A stretch of 20,819 nucleotides of DNA from Ottowia sp. (GTDB lineage Bacteria; Pseudomonadota; Gammaproteobacteria; Burkholderiales; Burkholderiaceae_C): the NCBI GenBank assembly GCA_023228705.1, contig JALOAS010000059.1:1-20819 (forward strand), given 5' to 3'. Under the pieces are notes generated by a model, which saw only the letters and a program-made list of their open reading frames with translations, ran no database searches and was not told where the DNA came from. The translations under genes were made by a program, and so were the position numbers. Shown here piece by piece: positions 1 through 8,151 of the stretch. Within the stretch, counting starts at the first letter, position 1. Each line of letters opens with the position of its first letter.

Positions 1-71
1 TTGCCGGTGCGCGCCAGTTCCACGATCTGCTGGCGAAATTCTGCCGGATACGGCGTTCTCGTTCTTCCCAT
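1..71 (-). CDS. IS3-family transposase OrfA, N-terminal fragment (runs off the window)
   Basis: The minus strand from 71 opens with MGRTRTPYPAEFRQQIVEL and runs off the left edge after 23 residues. This matches the start of the OrfA helix-turn-helix protein of IS3-family elements, in which a short basic stretch precedes an EFRQQIVEL-type first helix. In the family, OrfA binds the terminal repeats and is fused by frameshifting to the OrfB integrase; OrfB is not visible here. A strong ribosome binding site (AAGGAG, complement of 79-84) lies 7 nt before the ATG and fixes the start. Whether the element is intact cannot be judged. Family assignment is from the N-terminus only. Confidence 0.8.
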   Translation of the reverse strand, partial: MGRTRTPYPAEFRQQIVELARTG

Positions 72-101
72 GGTTGGACTCCTTTATCCACAAGGTTAAG
101 G

Positions 102-126
102 TGTCCGCGAAATCGGGGCAACTCCA
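102..126 (-). repeat. Probable terminal inverted repeat (left end) of the IS3-family element
   Basis: On the minus strand this begins TGGAGTTGCCCCGATTTCGC and ends 30 bp before the OrfA start. The position and the leading TG fit the left terminus of an IS3-family element. The partner repeat is outside the window, so the exact end (about 126) and any 3-4 bp target duplication cannot be confirmed. Confidence 0.55.
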
Positions 127-265
127 GGCTGCCTTCATGTGCCCTCCACAACGCACCCAAGCTGGCGCGCCAGCGCATGAAGCGCGCAATACGTCGCATC
201 TTACCTGCGCGGCACGTCGCGCACCATCGCTTCCGCCAGGCACAAGCTGGATCAAAGCCCGACCA
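127..265. other. Intergenic stretch without a recognised gene
   Basis: Between the IS end and the terminator hairpin I find no convincing coding frame. The open frame on the plus strand across 74-343 has no family resemblance and crosses both the IS end and the terminator. It is probably spacer DNA into which the IS inserted. Confidence 0.5.
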
Positions 266-301
266 AAAAGCGCCATCGGTGGTGGGCCCGATGGCGCTTT
301 T
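266..301 (-). terminator. Bidirectional intrinsic terminator
   Basis: A 14-bp perfect stem pairs 266-279 (AAAAGCGCCATCGG) with 288-301 across an 8-nt loop. The GC core is flanked by A4 on one side and T4 on the other, so it can terminate transcription in either direction. It lies about 105 bp beyond the stop codon of the minus-strand repeat-protein gene at 407-751, which is its most likely client. It could also block transcription coming from the other side. Confidence 0.8.
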
Positions 302-406
302 CCAGTGAACGCGACTGCCTGGCTTGCAGGCCGCTTTGTATGAACCGGCTTCTCTCGCGGCAGGGATACAAGGCGTCTTGTGCCGAACCCGTGCATGCGC
401 CCGCTT

Positions 407-751
407 CTAAGCGGCTGGTTGCGCTTGCGCCCGCGCGCTGAACTGTCCAGCAGCGGGATGATGTGCAGCCGCTTGTGCTTCCACTGCACTGCGCTGCAGT
501 TGGCCGCTGGCTACCGCGCTGTCAGCCGGTTGCCCTTGCGCTCGCATGCTGGACTCTCCGGCAGCGGGATGATGTGCAGCCGCTTGCGCCTCCACTGCGC
601 CGCGCTGCAGCTGGCCGCTGACTACCGCGCTGTCAAAGTACGGCGCGTTACCTGCGGCGGGCGCTGCAAGCGTGGTGCTCGCGAAGGCGCTGCCGGTGAA
701 AAGAAGGGCTGCGGTCGCTGCGGTCAGGGTGGTTGTCTTGAACCTTGTCAT
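407..751 (-). CDS. Small secreted protein of two 37-residue repeats, function unknown
   Basis: 114 residues. Residues 1-24 are a clear Sec signal peptide: MTRFK, a hydrophobic stretch, then GSAFA before the cut. A 15-residue linker follows, then two direct repeats at 40-76 and 77-113 that agree at 31 of 37 positions. Each carries SGQLQR, AVEAQAAAHHPAAG and a RAQ-Q-PA tail, rich in Ala and Gln with a His-His pair and no cysteine. Start choice: the frame opens as far back as 841, but the ATG at 751 has GGAAAG upstream and starts the signal peptide. The composition resembles short periplasmic proteins of Burkholderiales annotated as DUF4148, but I cannot assign the family. The protein is predicted periplasmic or secreted, monocistronic, and ends before the 266-301 terminator. 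Confidence 0.7.
   Translation of the reverse strand: MTRFKTTTLTAATAALLFTGSAFASTTLAAPAAGNAPYFDSAVVSGQLQRGAVEAQAAAHHPAAGESSMRAQGQPADSAVASGQLQRSAVEAQAAAHHPAAGQFSARAQAQPAA
413..634 (-). repeat. Tandem 111-bp coding repeat, two copies
   Basis: Two adjacent 111-bp units (634-524 and 523-413 on the minus strand) encode the two 37-residue repeats of the small secreted protein. The shared block starting CAGCGGGATGATG on the plus strand occurs at 451 and 562, exactly 111 apart. The in-frame period means loss or gain of a unit would keep the frame. Confidence 0.9.
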
Positions 752-1043
752 GGTGTGCTTTCCATTTGCAATGAACTTGGCTCTGAGGCAATCAACGCTG
801 CGACTGCCTGCTCTCGTTGGATACACAGGCCGCGCATTCATTGCGGCAAGTGCCTGCCGTTATTGGAACAACACCGATTCCAGACTGGAACCAATGCCCG
901 CATGTGTTCAGCCCGCAGACGGCAAGCCTGTGCGGCACTCGCACGGGACAGTGAATCCCTTGCACGGCCAGACACGGCACACAAGACCTCCCCGCATGAT
1001 GCGCAATGGCTGCGTTGCGCAACGCACAGGCCATCCGGCAGAT

Positions 1044-1973
1044 TCAGTCCGCCCGGTCACCCCGCCGGGCGTGCGCTTCTTCAAATGCCCAAACCCGCTC
1101 AAACCCCATGAGCTGGTTGAACGCGTCAAAGTCGTAGAGCCTTCCAGCCAGGTCGGCAGGCATCTCCTGCTGTCTGAGCGCGGCGTAGGCTGCTTGCAGC
1201 GCCTTGCCGGCTGCGAGAAAGCCGGTGACGGGGTAGATGGCCAGCCTGAACCCCATCTGCTGCAGTGCTGCACGAGATAGGATGGGCGTGCGACCACCTT
1301 CGACGTTGTTGACGAGCACGGGAACGTGCGGCGCCAGGCGCGCGGCAATCTGCTGCAGCTCGTCCTCGGTCTCGGGCGATTCGACAAAGAGCAGGTCCGC
1401 GCCGGCTTCGGCGTACGCTTCGGCGCGGCGCAGGGCCTCTTCCAGCCCCAGGGAAGAGCGTGCGTCGGTACGCGCAACGATGAGGAAATCATCGTTCTCC
1501 CGCGCTTGTGTGGCAACGCGAACCTTGTCGACCATGTCCTGCAGCGGGATGACGCGACGGCCCCGCGTATGGCCACACTTCTTGGGGAATTCCTGGTCTT
1601 CAAGCTGGATGCCGGCAACGCCGGCCGCTTCGTAGCCGCGCACGGTGTGCGCGACGTTGAGCAGGCCACCATAACCGGTGTCGCCATCGGCAATGACCGG
1701 CGTGTCCACGCCCTGGGCAAAGGCCTGCGCGCGCGAACGCATGTCGGTGTAGGTGGCCAGGCCCGCGTCCGGCAATCCGAGGTGGGACGCGACGGTGCCG
1801 TAGCCGGTCATGTACAGCACGTCAAAATCCAGGCGATCGGCAATGCGCGCGGAGATCATGTCGAAGATGCCCGGCGCAACGACGAGCTCGGGCGCGGCCA
1901 GCCTGTCCTTGAGCCGACGCCGCTTGGCGCGGGCCGATATGCCGCTGGGTCTCACTGAATCTGGCTCCTGCAT
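1044..1973 (-). CDS. Isocitrate lyase/phosphoenolpyruvate mutase family lyase
   Basis: 309 residues, a TIM-barrel enzyme of the ICL/PEPM superfamily. The fold signature is clear: VAPGIFDMISARIA near 32-45, DGDTGYGG at 96-103 (Mg2+-binding aspartates), and LEDQ...KKCGH at 124-135. The Cys of KKCGH (C133) is the general acid of the C-C bond-cleaving lyases such as isocitrate, 2-methylisocitrate and dimethylmalate lyases. Its presence argues against a phosphonate mutase. Known relatives split a substituted succinate-type acid into pyruvate or glyoxylate plus a second acid; the substrate here is undefined. The ATG at 1973 gives the usual family length. An in-frame ATG at 2006 would add 11 residues without homology. 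The gene is divergent from the TRAP operon, across 221 bp, so the two may share regulation and substrate. It is not prpB by context, since no prpC or prpR is nearby. Confidence 0.88.
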   Translation of the reverse strand: MQEPDSVRPSGISARAKRRRLKDRLAAPELVVAPGIFDMISARIADRLDFDVLYMTGYGTVASHLGLPDAGLATYTDMRSRAQAFAQGVDTPVIADGDTGYGGLLNVAHTVRGYEAAGVAGIQLEDQEFPKKCGHTRGRRVIPLQDMVDKVRVATQARENDDFLIVARTDARSSLGLEEALRRAEAYAEAGADLLFVESPETEDELQQIAARLAPHVPVLVNNVEGGRTPILSRAALQQMGFRLAIYPVTGFLAAGKALQAAYAALRQQEMPADLAGRLYDFDAFNQLMGFERVWAFEEAHARRGDRAD

Positions 1974-2194
1974 GTGTTGCTTTCCCAAAGACTGCCGGTG
2001 AAGCATGAAAGCATACCGCCCGACCGACGCCCCGCGTTGCAGCAACGCTTTGGCGGTCTGGCCGCATGCTTGCCCCTCGCTCGCGCGCGGTCTCCGGCCA
2101 ATAGTAAACTCGGCGTCTGCACACGCCCGCGCTCGCTGGCAACGGCCGGCGCGCCGCGAGCGCGCCCCAATCCAATGAAAACCGGAGATACGCC

Positions 2195-3208
2195 GTGAGA
2201 CCATTTTTCTGTTCCCTGCGCGCCGTGGGCCTGGCCCTGGTCACAACGGCCCTGTTTGCCACCGCGTTGCCGGCCCAGGCTGCCCGCACCATCAAGATCA
2301 GCATGCAACTGGGCCTGAACCACCCGCTGGGCGAGAACGTGGCCTATTTCAAGGATCAGGTGCAAAAGCTGTCCAACAATGAGATCCAGGTCGAGATCTA
2401 CGAGTCGGCGCAGCTGTTCAAGGGCAGCGAGATCCCGCAGGCGGTGTCTTCCGGCGCGGTGGACATGGGCATGGTGCTGGTGGACGAGTACGCCGGCACG
2501 CTGCCGGCAGCCGGCCTGTTCTCGGTGGCTTTCCTGTTCCCGGACTACGACGTGCTGGCCAGGGCCGCCGCGCCCGACAGCCCGGTGCGCCAGGAGCTGG
2601 ACGAGCTGATCCGCTCCACCGGCACGCGCGTGCTGTGGTGGCAGGACTACGGGCCCATCCAGCTGATTGCCAAGAAGGCGCCCGTTGTCTTGCCCGCTGA
2701 CATGAAGGGCAAGAAGGTGCGCGTGCTGGGCAAGCCCTCGGCGGACTTCATCGAGGCCGTGGGCGCGGTGCCGGTCAAGATCGGCGGCTCCGAGCAGTTC
2801 ATCGCGTACCAGCGCGGCACCGTGGACATCGGCATGACCGGTACCACCGCGACCAAGTCGCGCAAGCTGTACGAGGTGATGAACTACATGACCATCACCA
2901 ACCACGCGCAGGTTGAATTCCTGATGGTGATCAACGACAAGCTCTGGGATTCGCTGTCGGACGATGAAAAGCAGTGGATGTCCGAGGCGGCGCAGGCGGC
3001 AGAAGACAAGATGCGCGCCGAGACCCACGACCAGAACATAGAGGCCGAGGAGTGGCTGGCCGAGAACACCTCGATGCAGATCACGCACCTGGACGACGCG
3101 CAGATCAAGGCCTGGCAGGACGCCGCAGCGCCCGCCATAGATGCGTACATCAAGGAGTCCGGCCCGGTGGGCCAGAAGCTGATCGACGAAGTCAGGAAGC
3201 TGTACTGA
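2195..3208 (+). CDS. TRAP transporter solute-binding protein (DctP family)
   Basis: 337 residues. A Sec signal peptide covers about 1-29 (RAVGLALVTTALFATALPAQA), followed by a DctP-type periplasmic binding protein. It shows the family's GLNHPLGENVAYFKDQV start, the GSEIPQAVSSGAVDM segment and the KVRVLGKP motif. R176 in that motif corresponds to the arginine that holds the ligand carboxylate in known P subunits, so an organic acid ligand is expected. It delivers ligand to the QM membrane subunits encoded just downstream. The start is a GTG at 2195 with a GGAG 7 nt upstream, which gives a proper signal peptide. It is the first gene of a three-gene operon (29 bp to the Q gene) and is divergent from the ICL-family lyase. 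The ligand cannot be read from sequence. Confidence 0.93.
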   Translation: MRPFFCSLRAVGLALVTTALFATALPAQAARTIKISMQLGLNHPLGENVAYFKDQVQKLSNNEIQVEIYESAQLFKGSEIPQAVSSGAVDMGMVLVDEYAGTLPAAGLFSVAFLFPDYDVLARAAAPDSPVRQELDELIRSTGTRVLWWQDYGPIQLIAKKAPVVLPADMKGKKVRVLGKPSADFIEAVGAVPVKIGGSEQFIAYQRGTVDIGMTGTTATKSRKLYEVMNYMTITNHAQVEFLMVINDKLWDSLSDDEKQWMSEAAQAAEDKMRAETHDQNIEAEEWLAENTSMQITHLDDAQIKAWQDAAAPAIDAYIKESGPVGQKLIDEVRKLY

Positions 3209-3236
3209 CGACGCCACGAGCCCAGGCACGGCAGCC

Positions 3237-3788
3237 ATGAGCCCCGAGCGCGGCGCACGCAGCCTGTTCCTGCTGTGGGCAGATCGCCTCTCCGGCGCCT
3301 GCGGCGTGCTGGGCATCGCCATGATCGTGTTCGTCATGTGCGCGCTCACCTACGAAGCGGTGGCGCGTTATTTTTTCCACGCGCCCACGCACTGGACGCA
3401 GGACATCTCGGTCACGCTGCAGATCTGGTTTGGCTACCTGGCCATGGCGCTGGTGCTGCGCGACCGCAAGATGATCCGCATCACCGCTGTGCTGGGGATT
3501 GCGCCGCGCTGGTTGAAGACCGTGCTCGAGGCGCTGGCGCTGCTCATCATCCTGGCTTTCTCGCTGATCGCCATAGCCAAGGGCTGGAGCGTGCTGGCCG
3601 ACTCCATCCGGCTGGGCCGGCGCGAGCCCACGGTGCTGGCGCTGCCCAACTGGATCTCCGAGCTGCCGGTAGTCATCGGCTTTGCGCTGCTCGCGCTGCA
3701 ATCGCTGGCCGAGATGCTGCGGCTGCTGGTTGACGGCCCGCCCGCGTACTCGCCCAGCAACGAGCTGGACGCGCCCGCCGCATCCTGA
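3237..3788 (+). CDS. TRAP transporter small permease (DctQ family)
   Basis: 183 residues with four predicted membrane helices: ACGVLGIAMIVFVMCALTY, a second around WFGYLAMALVL, a third at VLEALALLIILAFSLIAIA, and a fourth at LPVVIGFALLALQSLAEML. The segment THWTQDISVTLQIWFGYLAMA between helices 1 and 2 is typical of DctQ. The Q subunit pairs with the large M subunit in the inner membrane and is required for Na+-driven uptake. It starts at ATG 3237, 28 bp after the P gene stop, and ends 26 bp before the M gene, so the three are almost certainly co-transcribed. Length is normal for the family. Confidence 0.9.
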   Translation: MSPERGARSLFLLWADRLSGACGVLGIAMIVFVMCALTYEAVARYFFHAPTHWTQDISVTLQIWFGYLAMALVLRDRKMIRITAVLGIAPRWLKTVLEALALLIILAFSLIAIAKGWSVLADSIRLGRREPTVLALPNWISELPVVIGFALLALQSLAEMLRLLVDGPPAYSPSNELDAPAAS

Positions 3789-3814
3789 CCCGGCCACCCT
3801 GTTCACCCACGCCC

Positions 3815-5104
3815 GTGACGCTGCTCCTGATCATTGGCCTGACCCTGCTTGGTCTGCTGTTCCTGGGTATCCCGGTGGCGTTTTCGCTGGCCGGCCTGGG
3901 CACCGCGCTGCTCTATTTCCGCGATCTGCCGCTGGTGATGATCGCGCAGAACCTGCACGGCGCGCTGGACAACTTTGTCCTGCTGTCGGTGCCGCTGTTC
4001 CTGCTCATGTCCAATTTCCTGCTCAAGGGCGACGTGGGCAAGGACCTGTTTGACGCCGTGCACAAGTGGGCCGGCCACCTGCCCGGCGGCCTGGGCCTGT
4101 CCGCGCTGGTCTCCTGCGGCATTTTCTCGGCAATTTCAGGCAGTTCGGTGGCTACGGCCGCCACGGTGGGGACGGTGGCGATCCCCGAGATGATCAGCCG
4201 CGGCTACAGCCGGCATTTCACGCTGGGGCTGCTGGCAGCGGGCGGAACGCTGGGCATCCTCATCCCGCCATCCATCCCGCTCATCGTCTACGGCGTGATC
4301 ACCGACGAGAGCATAGGCAAGCTCTTCATGGCCGGCGTGGGCCCGGGCATCCTGCTCATGCTGCTCTTTGGCATCTACACGGTCGTCCACGCCAGGCTGA
4401 ACAACCTCAGGAACGTCGACGCCAAACCCACCCAGAAGGAAAAGTGGGCGGCGTCGCTGCGCGCGCTGCCCACCCTTGCCATCGCGGTCATCATCATTGG
4501 CGGCATCTACCTGGGCGTGTTCACGCCCACCGAAGCGGCCGCGGTGGGCGCGTTTGCATCGTTCGTGCTGACCGCATTCATCCTGCGCACGCTGAGCGCC
4601 AGCGCGTTCTACGTGGCCGTGGCCGACACGCTCAAGACCACGGTGGCGATCTTCCTGATCATCATAGGCGCCGACATCTTTGGCAAGGCCATCACGCTGT
4701 ACCAGGTCCCGGCCATGCTCTCCAGCTACGTGGCCACGCACATTGCCACCGTCAACGGTTTCCTCTTGCTGGTCACTGGCGTGCTGCTGGTCATGGGCCT
4801 GTTCCTGGAGAGCATGTCCATGCTGCTCATCATGGTGCCCATCCTGTTTCCCTCGGTGCTGGGCATGGCCATAGACCCCATCTGGTTCGGCATCTACTTC
4901 GTCATCCTCATAGAGATGGCGCTGATCACGCCGCCGGTGGGGCTCAACTTGTTTGTCATCCAGGCGGTCGCCGGTACCCGGCTGGGCACCATCGTTCGCG
5001 GCGTCTGGCCGTTCATCCTCATCATGCTGGCCAGCGTGGTGCTGATCTACCTGCTCCCGGACATCGTCACCTGGATCCCGTACAACCTGTACCAGGCCGG
5101 CTGA
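3815..5104 (+). CDS. TRAP transporter large permease (DctM family)
   Basis: 429 residues, hydrophobic throughout, normal length for DctM (about 425-430, roughly 12 helices). Hallmarks are the N-terminal LLFLGIPVAFSLAGLGTALL, the SVPLFLLMSNFLLKGDVGKDLF segment, GLGLSALVSCGIFSAISGSS (a conserved loop of the ion-transporter superfamily), the GGTLGILIPPSIPLIVYG motif, GVFTPTEAAAVGAF, and the C-terminal LITPPVGLNLFVIQ. It forms the substrate and Na+ translocation path together with the Q subunit. The GTG start at 3815 is inferred from alignment to family N-termini; no strong ribosome binding site is visible, and coupling from the Q gene is plausible. It is the last gene of the TRAP operon; no clear terminator follows in the 78 bp before amn. 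Confidence 0.93.
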   Translation: MTLLLIIGLTLLGLLFLGIPVAFSLAGLGTALLYFRDLPLVMIAQNLHGALDNFVLLSVPLFLLMSNFLLKGDVGKDLFDAVHKWAGHLPGGLGLSALVSCGIFSAISGSSVATAATVGTVAIPEMISRGYSRHFTLGLLAAGGTLGILIPPSIPLIVYGVITDESIGKLFMAGVGPGILLMLLFGIYTVVHARLNNLRNVDAKPTQKEKWAASLRALPTLAIAVIIIGGIYLGVFTPTEAAAVGAFASFVLTAFILRTLSASAFYVAVADTLKTTVAIFLIIIGADIFGKAITLYQVPAMLSSYVATHIATVNGFLLLVTGVLLVMGLFLESMSMLLIMVPILFPSVLGMAIDPIWFGIYFVILIEMALITPPVGLNLFVIQAVAGTRLGTIVRGVWPFILIMLASVVLIYLLPDIVTWIPYNLYQAG

Positions 5105-5182
5105 GCGCGGCAGGCGGAGGGGACGGTGGCTTAACATCGACGCCATCGTCATTGACATCGTCTTTCCGGATCCGCGCTTGCC

Positions 5183-6673
5183 ATGCCCCACTCGCCCGAC
5201 ACCACCCGCAGCTTTACCGATGCCCAGGCTGCGCTGGCGTATGCAACAAAAATCTACCAGGACCAGTGCACCCGCCTGCGCAACCAGTTCCAGGACTTCC
5301 TGCATCACCCCGAATCGCCAGACCAGCCACCGGAGCCGGTGCGTGCCTGCTACCCGTTTGTCCGCATCAACACGCTGCGCAGCCAGCCCGAGCGCCACGG
5401 TACGCTGACCTATGGCTTTGTCGCGCACGCGGGCAGCTTCGAGACGACACTGACGCAGCCCGTCCTCTACGGCAAATACTACCGCGAGCAGTTCAGGCTG
5501 CTGCTGAACAACCACGGCGTGCCGCTGCATGTGGGCCTCAGCCACGAACCCATTGCGCTGCCATTCTGCTTTGACGAGGAAGAATCGTTTGAAAGCCAGA
5601 TGACGGACTGGCAGCGAAGCGCCCTGACCGACGTCTTCGACCTGCCCGACCTGCACGCCATGGACGATGCCATCGCCAATGGCACGCACGTTCCTGCACC
5701 GGGCCGACCGGCGCCGCTGTCGCTGTTCACGGCACCGCGCGTGGATTATTCAGTGTACCGCCTGCGGCATTACACGGGCACGTCCTGCGAGCACTTCCAG
5801 AATTTCGTGCTGTTCACCAACTACGGTTTCTATGTGGACGAATTCATTGAATTCGCCCGCACGCAAATGGGCAATGCCGGCAGCAGCTACACGGCGTTTG
5901 TCGAGCCCGGCAACCGGACCATGCTGCGCACGGGTGCGACACCGGCAGGCAGCCATCCTGCCGGCGCGCCGCCGGACCGCATGCCGCAGATGCCGGCGTA
6001 CCACCTCAAGCGTCCGGATCGCAGCGGCATCACGCTCATCAACATCGGGGTGGGCCCGAGCAACGCCAAGACCATCACCGACCACGTGGCGGTGCTGCGC
6101 CCGCACGCCTGGCTGCTGGTGGGCCACTGCGCGGGCCTGCGCAACAGCCAGCGGCTGGGCGACTATGTGCTGGCGCACGCCTACGTGCGCAACGACCATG
6201 TGCTCGACGAGGACCTGCCACTGGCCGTGCCGCTGCCCGCACTGGCAGAAATCCAGATTGCCCTGCAGCAGGCCGTGGCCGAGGTCACGCAGCTGCAGGG
6301 CAATGCGCTCAAGCGCGTGCTGCGAACCGGCACCGTGGCCACCACCGACAACCGCAACTGGGAGCTGCGCGGCGGCAGCCGCACCGAGCGGCGGCTGTCG
6401 CAGTCGCGCGCCATTGCGCTGGACATGGAAAGCGCCACCATTGCCGCCAACGGCTTTCGCTTCCGGGTGCCCTACGGCACGCTGCTGTGCGTGAGCGACA
6501 AGCCGCTGCACGGCGACATCAAGCTGCCCGGCATGGCCAGCCACTTTTACCGCCAGCGGGTGGCGCAGCACCTGCAGATCGGAATCCGGGCGCTGGAGCA
6601 CGTGCGTGAAAACGGCCTGGACGAGCTGCACAGCCGCAAGCTGCGCAGCTTTGCCGAAGTGGCGTTCCAGTAG
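5183..6673 (+). CDS. amn: AMP nucleosidase
   Basis: 496 residues, close to E. coli Amn (484). It hydrolyses AMP to adenine and ribose 5-phosphate and helps set the AMP pool. The N-terminal Amn-specific domain (about 1-170) includes RFFV-like VRINTLRSQPERHGTL and GLSHEPIALPFCFD. The C-terminal half has the nucleoside phosphorylase fold, with NIGVGPSNAKTITDHVAVLRP, LVGHCAGLR and DMESATIAANGFRFRVPYG. The LLCVSDKPLHGDIK segment carries D439, equivalent to the catalytic Asp of the family. ATG 5183 is preceded only by a weak GGAT. It sits 78 bp after the TRAP operon and converges with the AtoE-type gene, with 15 bp between stops. No functional link to the transporter is evident. Confidence 0.95.
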   Translation: MPHSPDTTRSFTDAQAALAYATKIYQDQCTRLRNQFQDFLHHPESPDQPPEPVRACYPFVRINTLRSQPERHGTLTYGFVAHAGSFETTLTQPVLYGKYYREQFRLLLNNHGVPLHVGLSHEPIALPFCFDEEESFESQMTDWQRSALTDVFDLPDLHAMDDAIANGTHVPAPGRPAPLSLFTAPRVDYSVYRLRHYTGTSCEHFQNFVLFTNYGFYVDEFIEFARTQMGNAGSSYTAFVEPGNRTMLRTGATPAGSHPAGAPPDRMPQMPAYHLKRPDRSGITLINIGVGPSNAKTITDHVAVLRPHAWLLVGHCAGLRNSQRLGDYVLAHAYVRNDHVLDEDLPLAVPLPALAEIQIALQQAVAEVTQLQGNALKRVLRTGTVATTDNRNWELRGGSRTERRLSQSRAIALDMESATIAANGFRFRVPYGTLLCVSDKPLHGDIKLPGMASHFYRQRVAQHLQIGIRALEHVRENGLDELHSRKLRSFAEVAFQ

Positions 6674-6688
6674 CCGGCGGCCTGACCG

Positions 6689-7999
6689 TCAGAAGAACGT
6701 CAGCCCTATGGAAATCAGCACGCCCGAGACGATGAGCTGGATCAGGCAGTAACCCATGATGTCCTTGGCGCGCAGGCCGGCAATGGCCAGCGCCGGCAGC
6801 GCCCAGAACGGCTGGATCATGTTGGTCCAGGCGTCGCCCCAGGCCACGGCCATGGCCGTTCGCGCCATGTCGGCGCCCAGCGCCTGGGTGGCCTCTATGA
6901 CCACCGGTGCCTGCACCGCCCACTGGCCGCCACCGGAGGGGACGAAGATGTTGACCAGCCCGGCGCTGAGGAAGGTCCAGAATGGCAGCGTCGTTGCCGT
7001 GGCAAAAGAGGTCAGCCACGCCGAAATGGTCGCGGCCAGCCCCGAGTCGATCATGATCGCCATGATGCCGGCGTAGAACGGGAACTGCAGCACGATGCCG
7101 CCGGTGCCCTTGATCGCCTCCTCCAGCGCATTGAGCAGGTTCCTCGGCCGCCCATGCAGGATGATGGACAGGAACAGGAACGTGAAGTTGACCACGTTCA
7201 GGTTGATGCCGCCGCGCTGGATCACGTAGTAGTGGAACAGGTAGGCCAGCCCGCCTATGCCTATGAGACCGGTGAGGATGATGCTCTGCTCCAGCCTGTC
7301 GGCCGGTGTCTCGACCGGCGCCTGCTCGCTCGCTTCTTCCTCGAGCAGCTTGGGGTCGACGTACACGCTCTCCTCGGCGCGCGGCATCATGAGCCGGTTC
7401 ACCAGCGGGACCGCGATGAACATGACGATGACCAGCGCCAGGTTGAAGAAAGCAAAGATCGTCTGCGAGGTGGAGATCACGCCTATCTTGTCGGCGGTGA
7501 AGTGCCCCTCGGTCGCGATGGTCAGCGGCACCGAGCCGGCCAGACCGCCGTGCCAGACCAGGAAGCCGGAATACGCGCTGGCAATCAGCAGCCGATAGTC
7601 CACCTTGACCCGGCGCGCCACCTCCCTGGCAAAGATGGCACCAACGACCAGCCCGAAGCCCCAGTTGATCCAGCTGGCCACCAGCGCCACCAGCGTGACG
7701 ATGATGATGGCCTGAGATGCCGTATGCGCGCGGGTTGCGATGGCCGCCAGGATGCGGCGCACCGCCGGCGTCAGCGCCAGCATGTACCCGGTCACCAGCA
7801 CCAGCACCATCTGCATCGCAAAGGTCAGCAGGCCCCAGAACCCGTTGCCCCACATGAGGACGACGTCCATGGGGTTCTGTTGCTGTATTCCCATGGCCGC
7901 CGCCGCAGCGATCAGCGTCAGCAGGATGACAAAGATGTAGGGGTCGGGCAGGTAGCGCTCGACCAGACGCACGGAAAAACGCGTCAGAGCTCTGAACAT
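6689..7999 (-). CDS. atoE: Short-chain fatty acid transporter (AtoE family)
   Basis: 436 residues, against 440 for E. coli AtoE. A polytopic membrane protein of the SCFA_trans family, which takes up short-chain acids such as acetoacetate or butyrate. Recognisable parts are RYLPDPYIFVILLTLIA near the N-terminus, SWINWGFGLVVGAIFAREVARR, YSGFLVWHGGLAGSVPL, a charged cytoplasmic loop (PKLLEEEASEQAP) around 210-235, and NIFVPSGGGQWAVQAPVV near 360. The frame opens back to 8155, but ATG 7999 follows AGGAGA at an ideal distance and gives the family's N-terminus. It is not in an ato operon: no acetoacetyl-CoA transferase genes flank it. However, 3-hydroxybutyryl-CoA dehydrogenase lies about 5 kb away. 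The symbol is by family; the substrate is inferred. Confidence 0.9.
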   Translation of the reverse strand: MFRALTRFSVRLVERYLPDPYIFVILLTLIAAAAAMGIQQQNPMDVVLMWGNGFWGLLTFAMQMVLVLVTGYMLALTPAVRRILAAIATRAHTASQAIIIVTLVALVASWINWGFGLVVGAIFAREVARRVKVDYRLLIASAYSGFLVWHGGLAGSVPLTIATEGHFTADKIGVISTSQTIFAFFNLALVIVMFIAVPLVNRLMMPRAEESVYVDPKLLEEEASEQAPVETPADRLEQSIILTGLIGIGGLAYLFHYYVIQRGGINLNVVNFTFLFLSIILHGRPRNLLNALEEAIKGTGGIVLQFPFYAGIMAIMIDSGLAATISAWLTSFATATTLPFWTFLSAGLVNIFVPSGGGQWAVQAPVVIEATQALGADMARTAMAVAWGDAWTNMIQPFWALPALAIAGLRAKDIMGYCLIQLIVSGVLISIGLTFF

Positions 8000-8151
8000 A
8001 GCCAACTCTCCTGGAACTTTTTGATGGATGTGTGCGGTCGAGCTTAGCCCATTGTGGTTATTTGTCAACAAGCGTATCAAAACACTTGGTGCCCGGTGCG
8101 CGAATGAAGAAACTGCGCACAACTGGCGCCACGCCATGACGCAGGCTGCGC

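Noticed and set aside
2060..2194. Sigma-70 promoter for the TRAP operon around the AT-rich patch at 2099-2109
   Set aside because: TAGTAA/AATAGT is AT-rich but no -35 hexamer lies at 16-18 bp in either direction, so no promoter is called.
1952..3349. Long open frame on the minus strand opposite the TRAP genes (about 465 codons)
   Set aside because: It is antisense to recognisable DctP and DctQ sequences, is rich in His, Arg and Gly in the way of GC-rich shadow frames, and shows no family motif.
4136..5689. Long minus-strand open frame across dctM and amn (about 517 codons)
   Set aside because: It spans two well-supported plus-strand genes and its composition (Asp, His, Arg, Gln-rich, no domains) is that of an antisense shadow.
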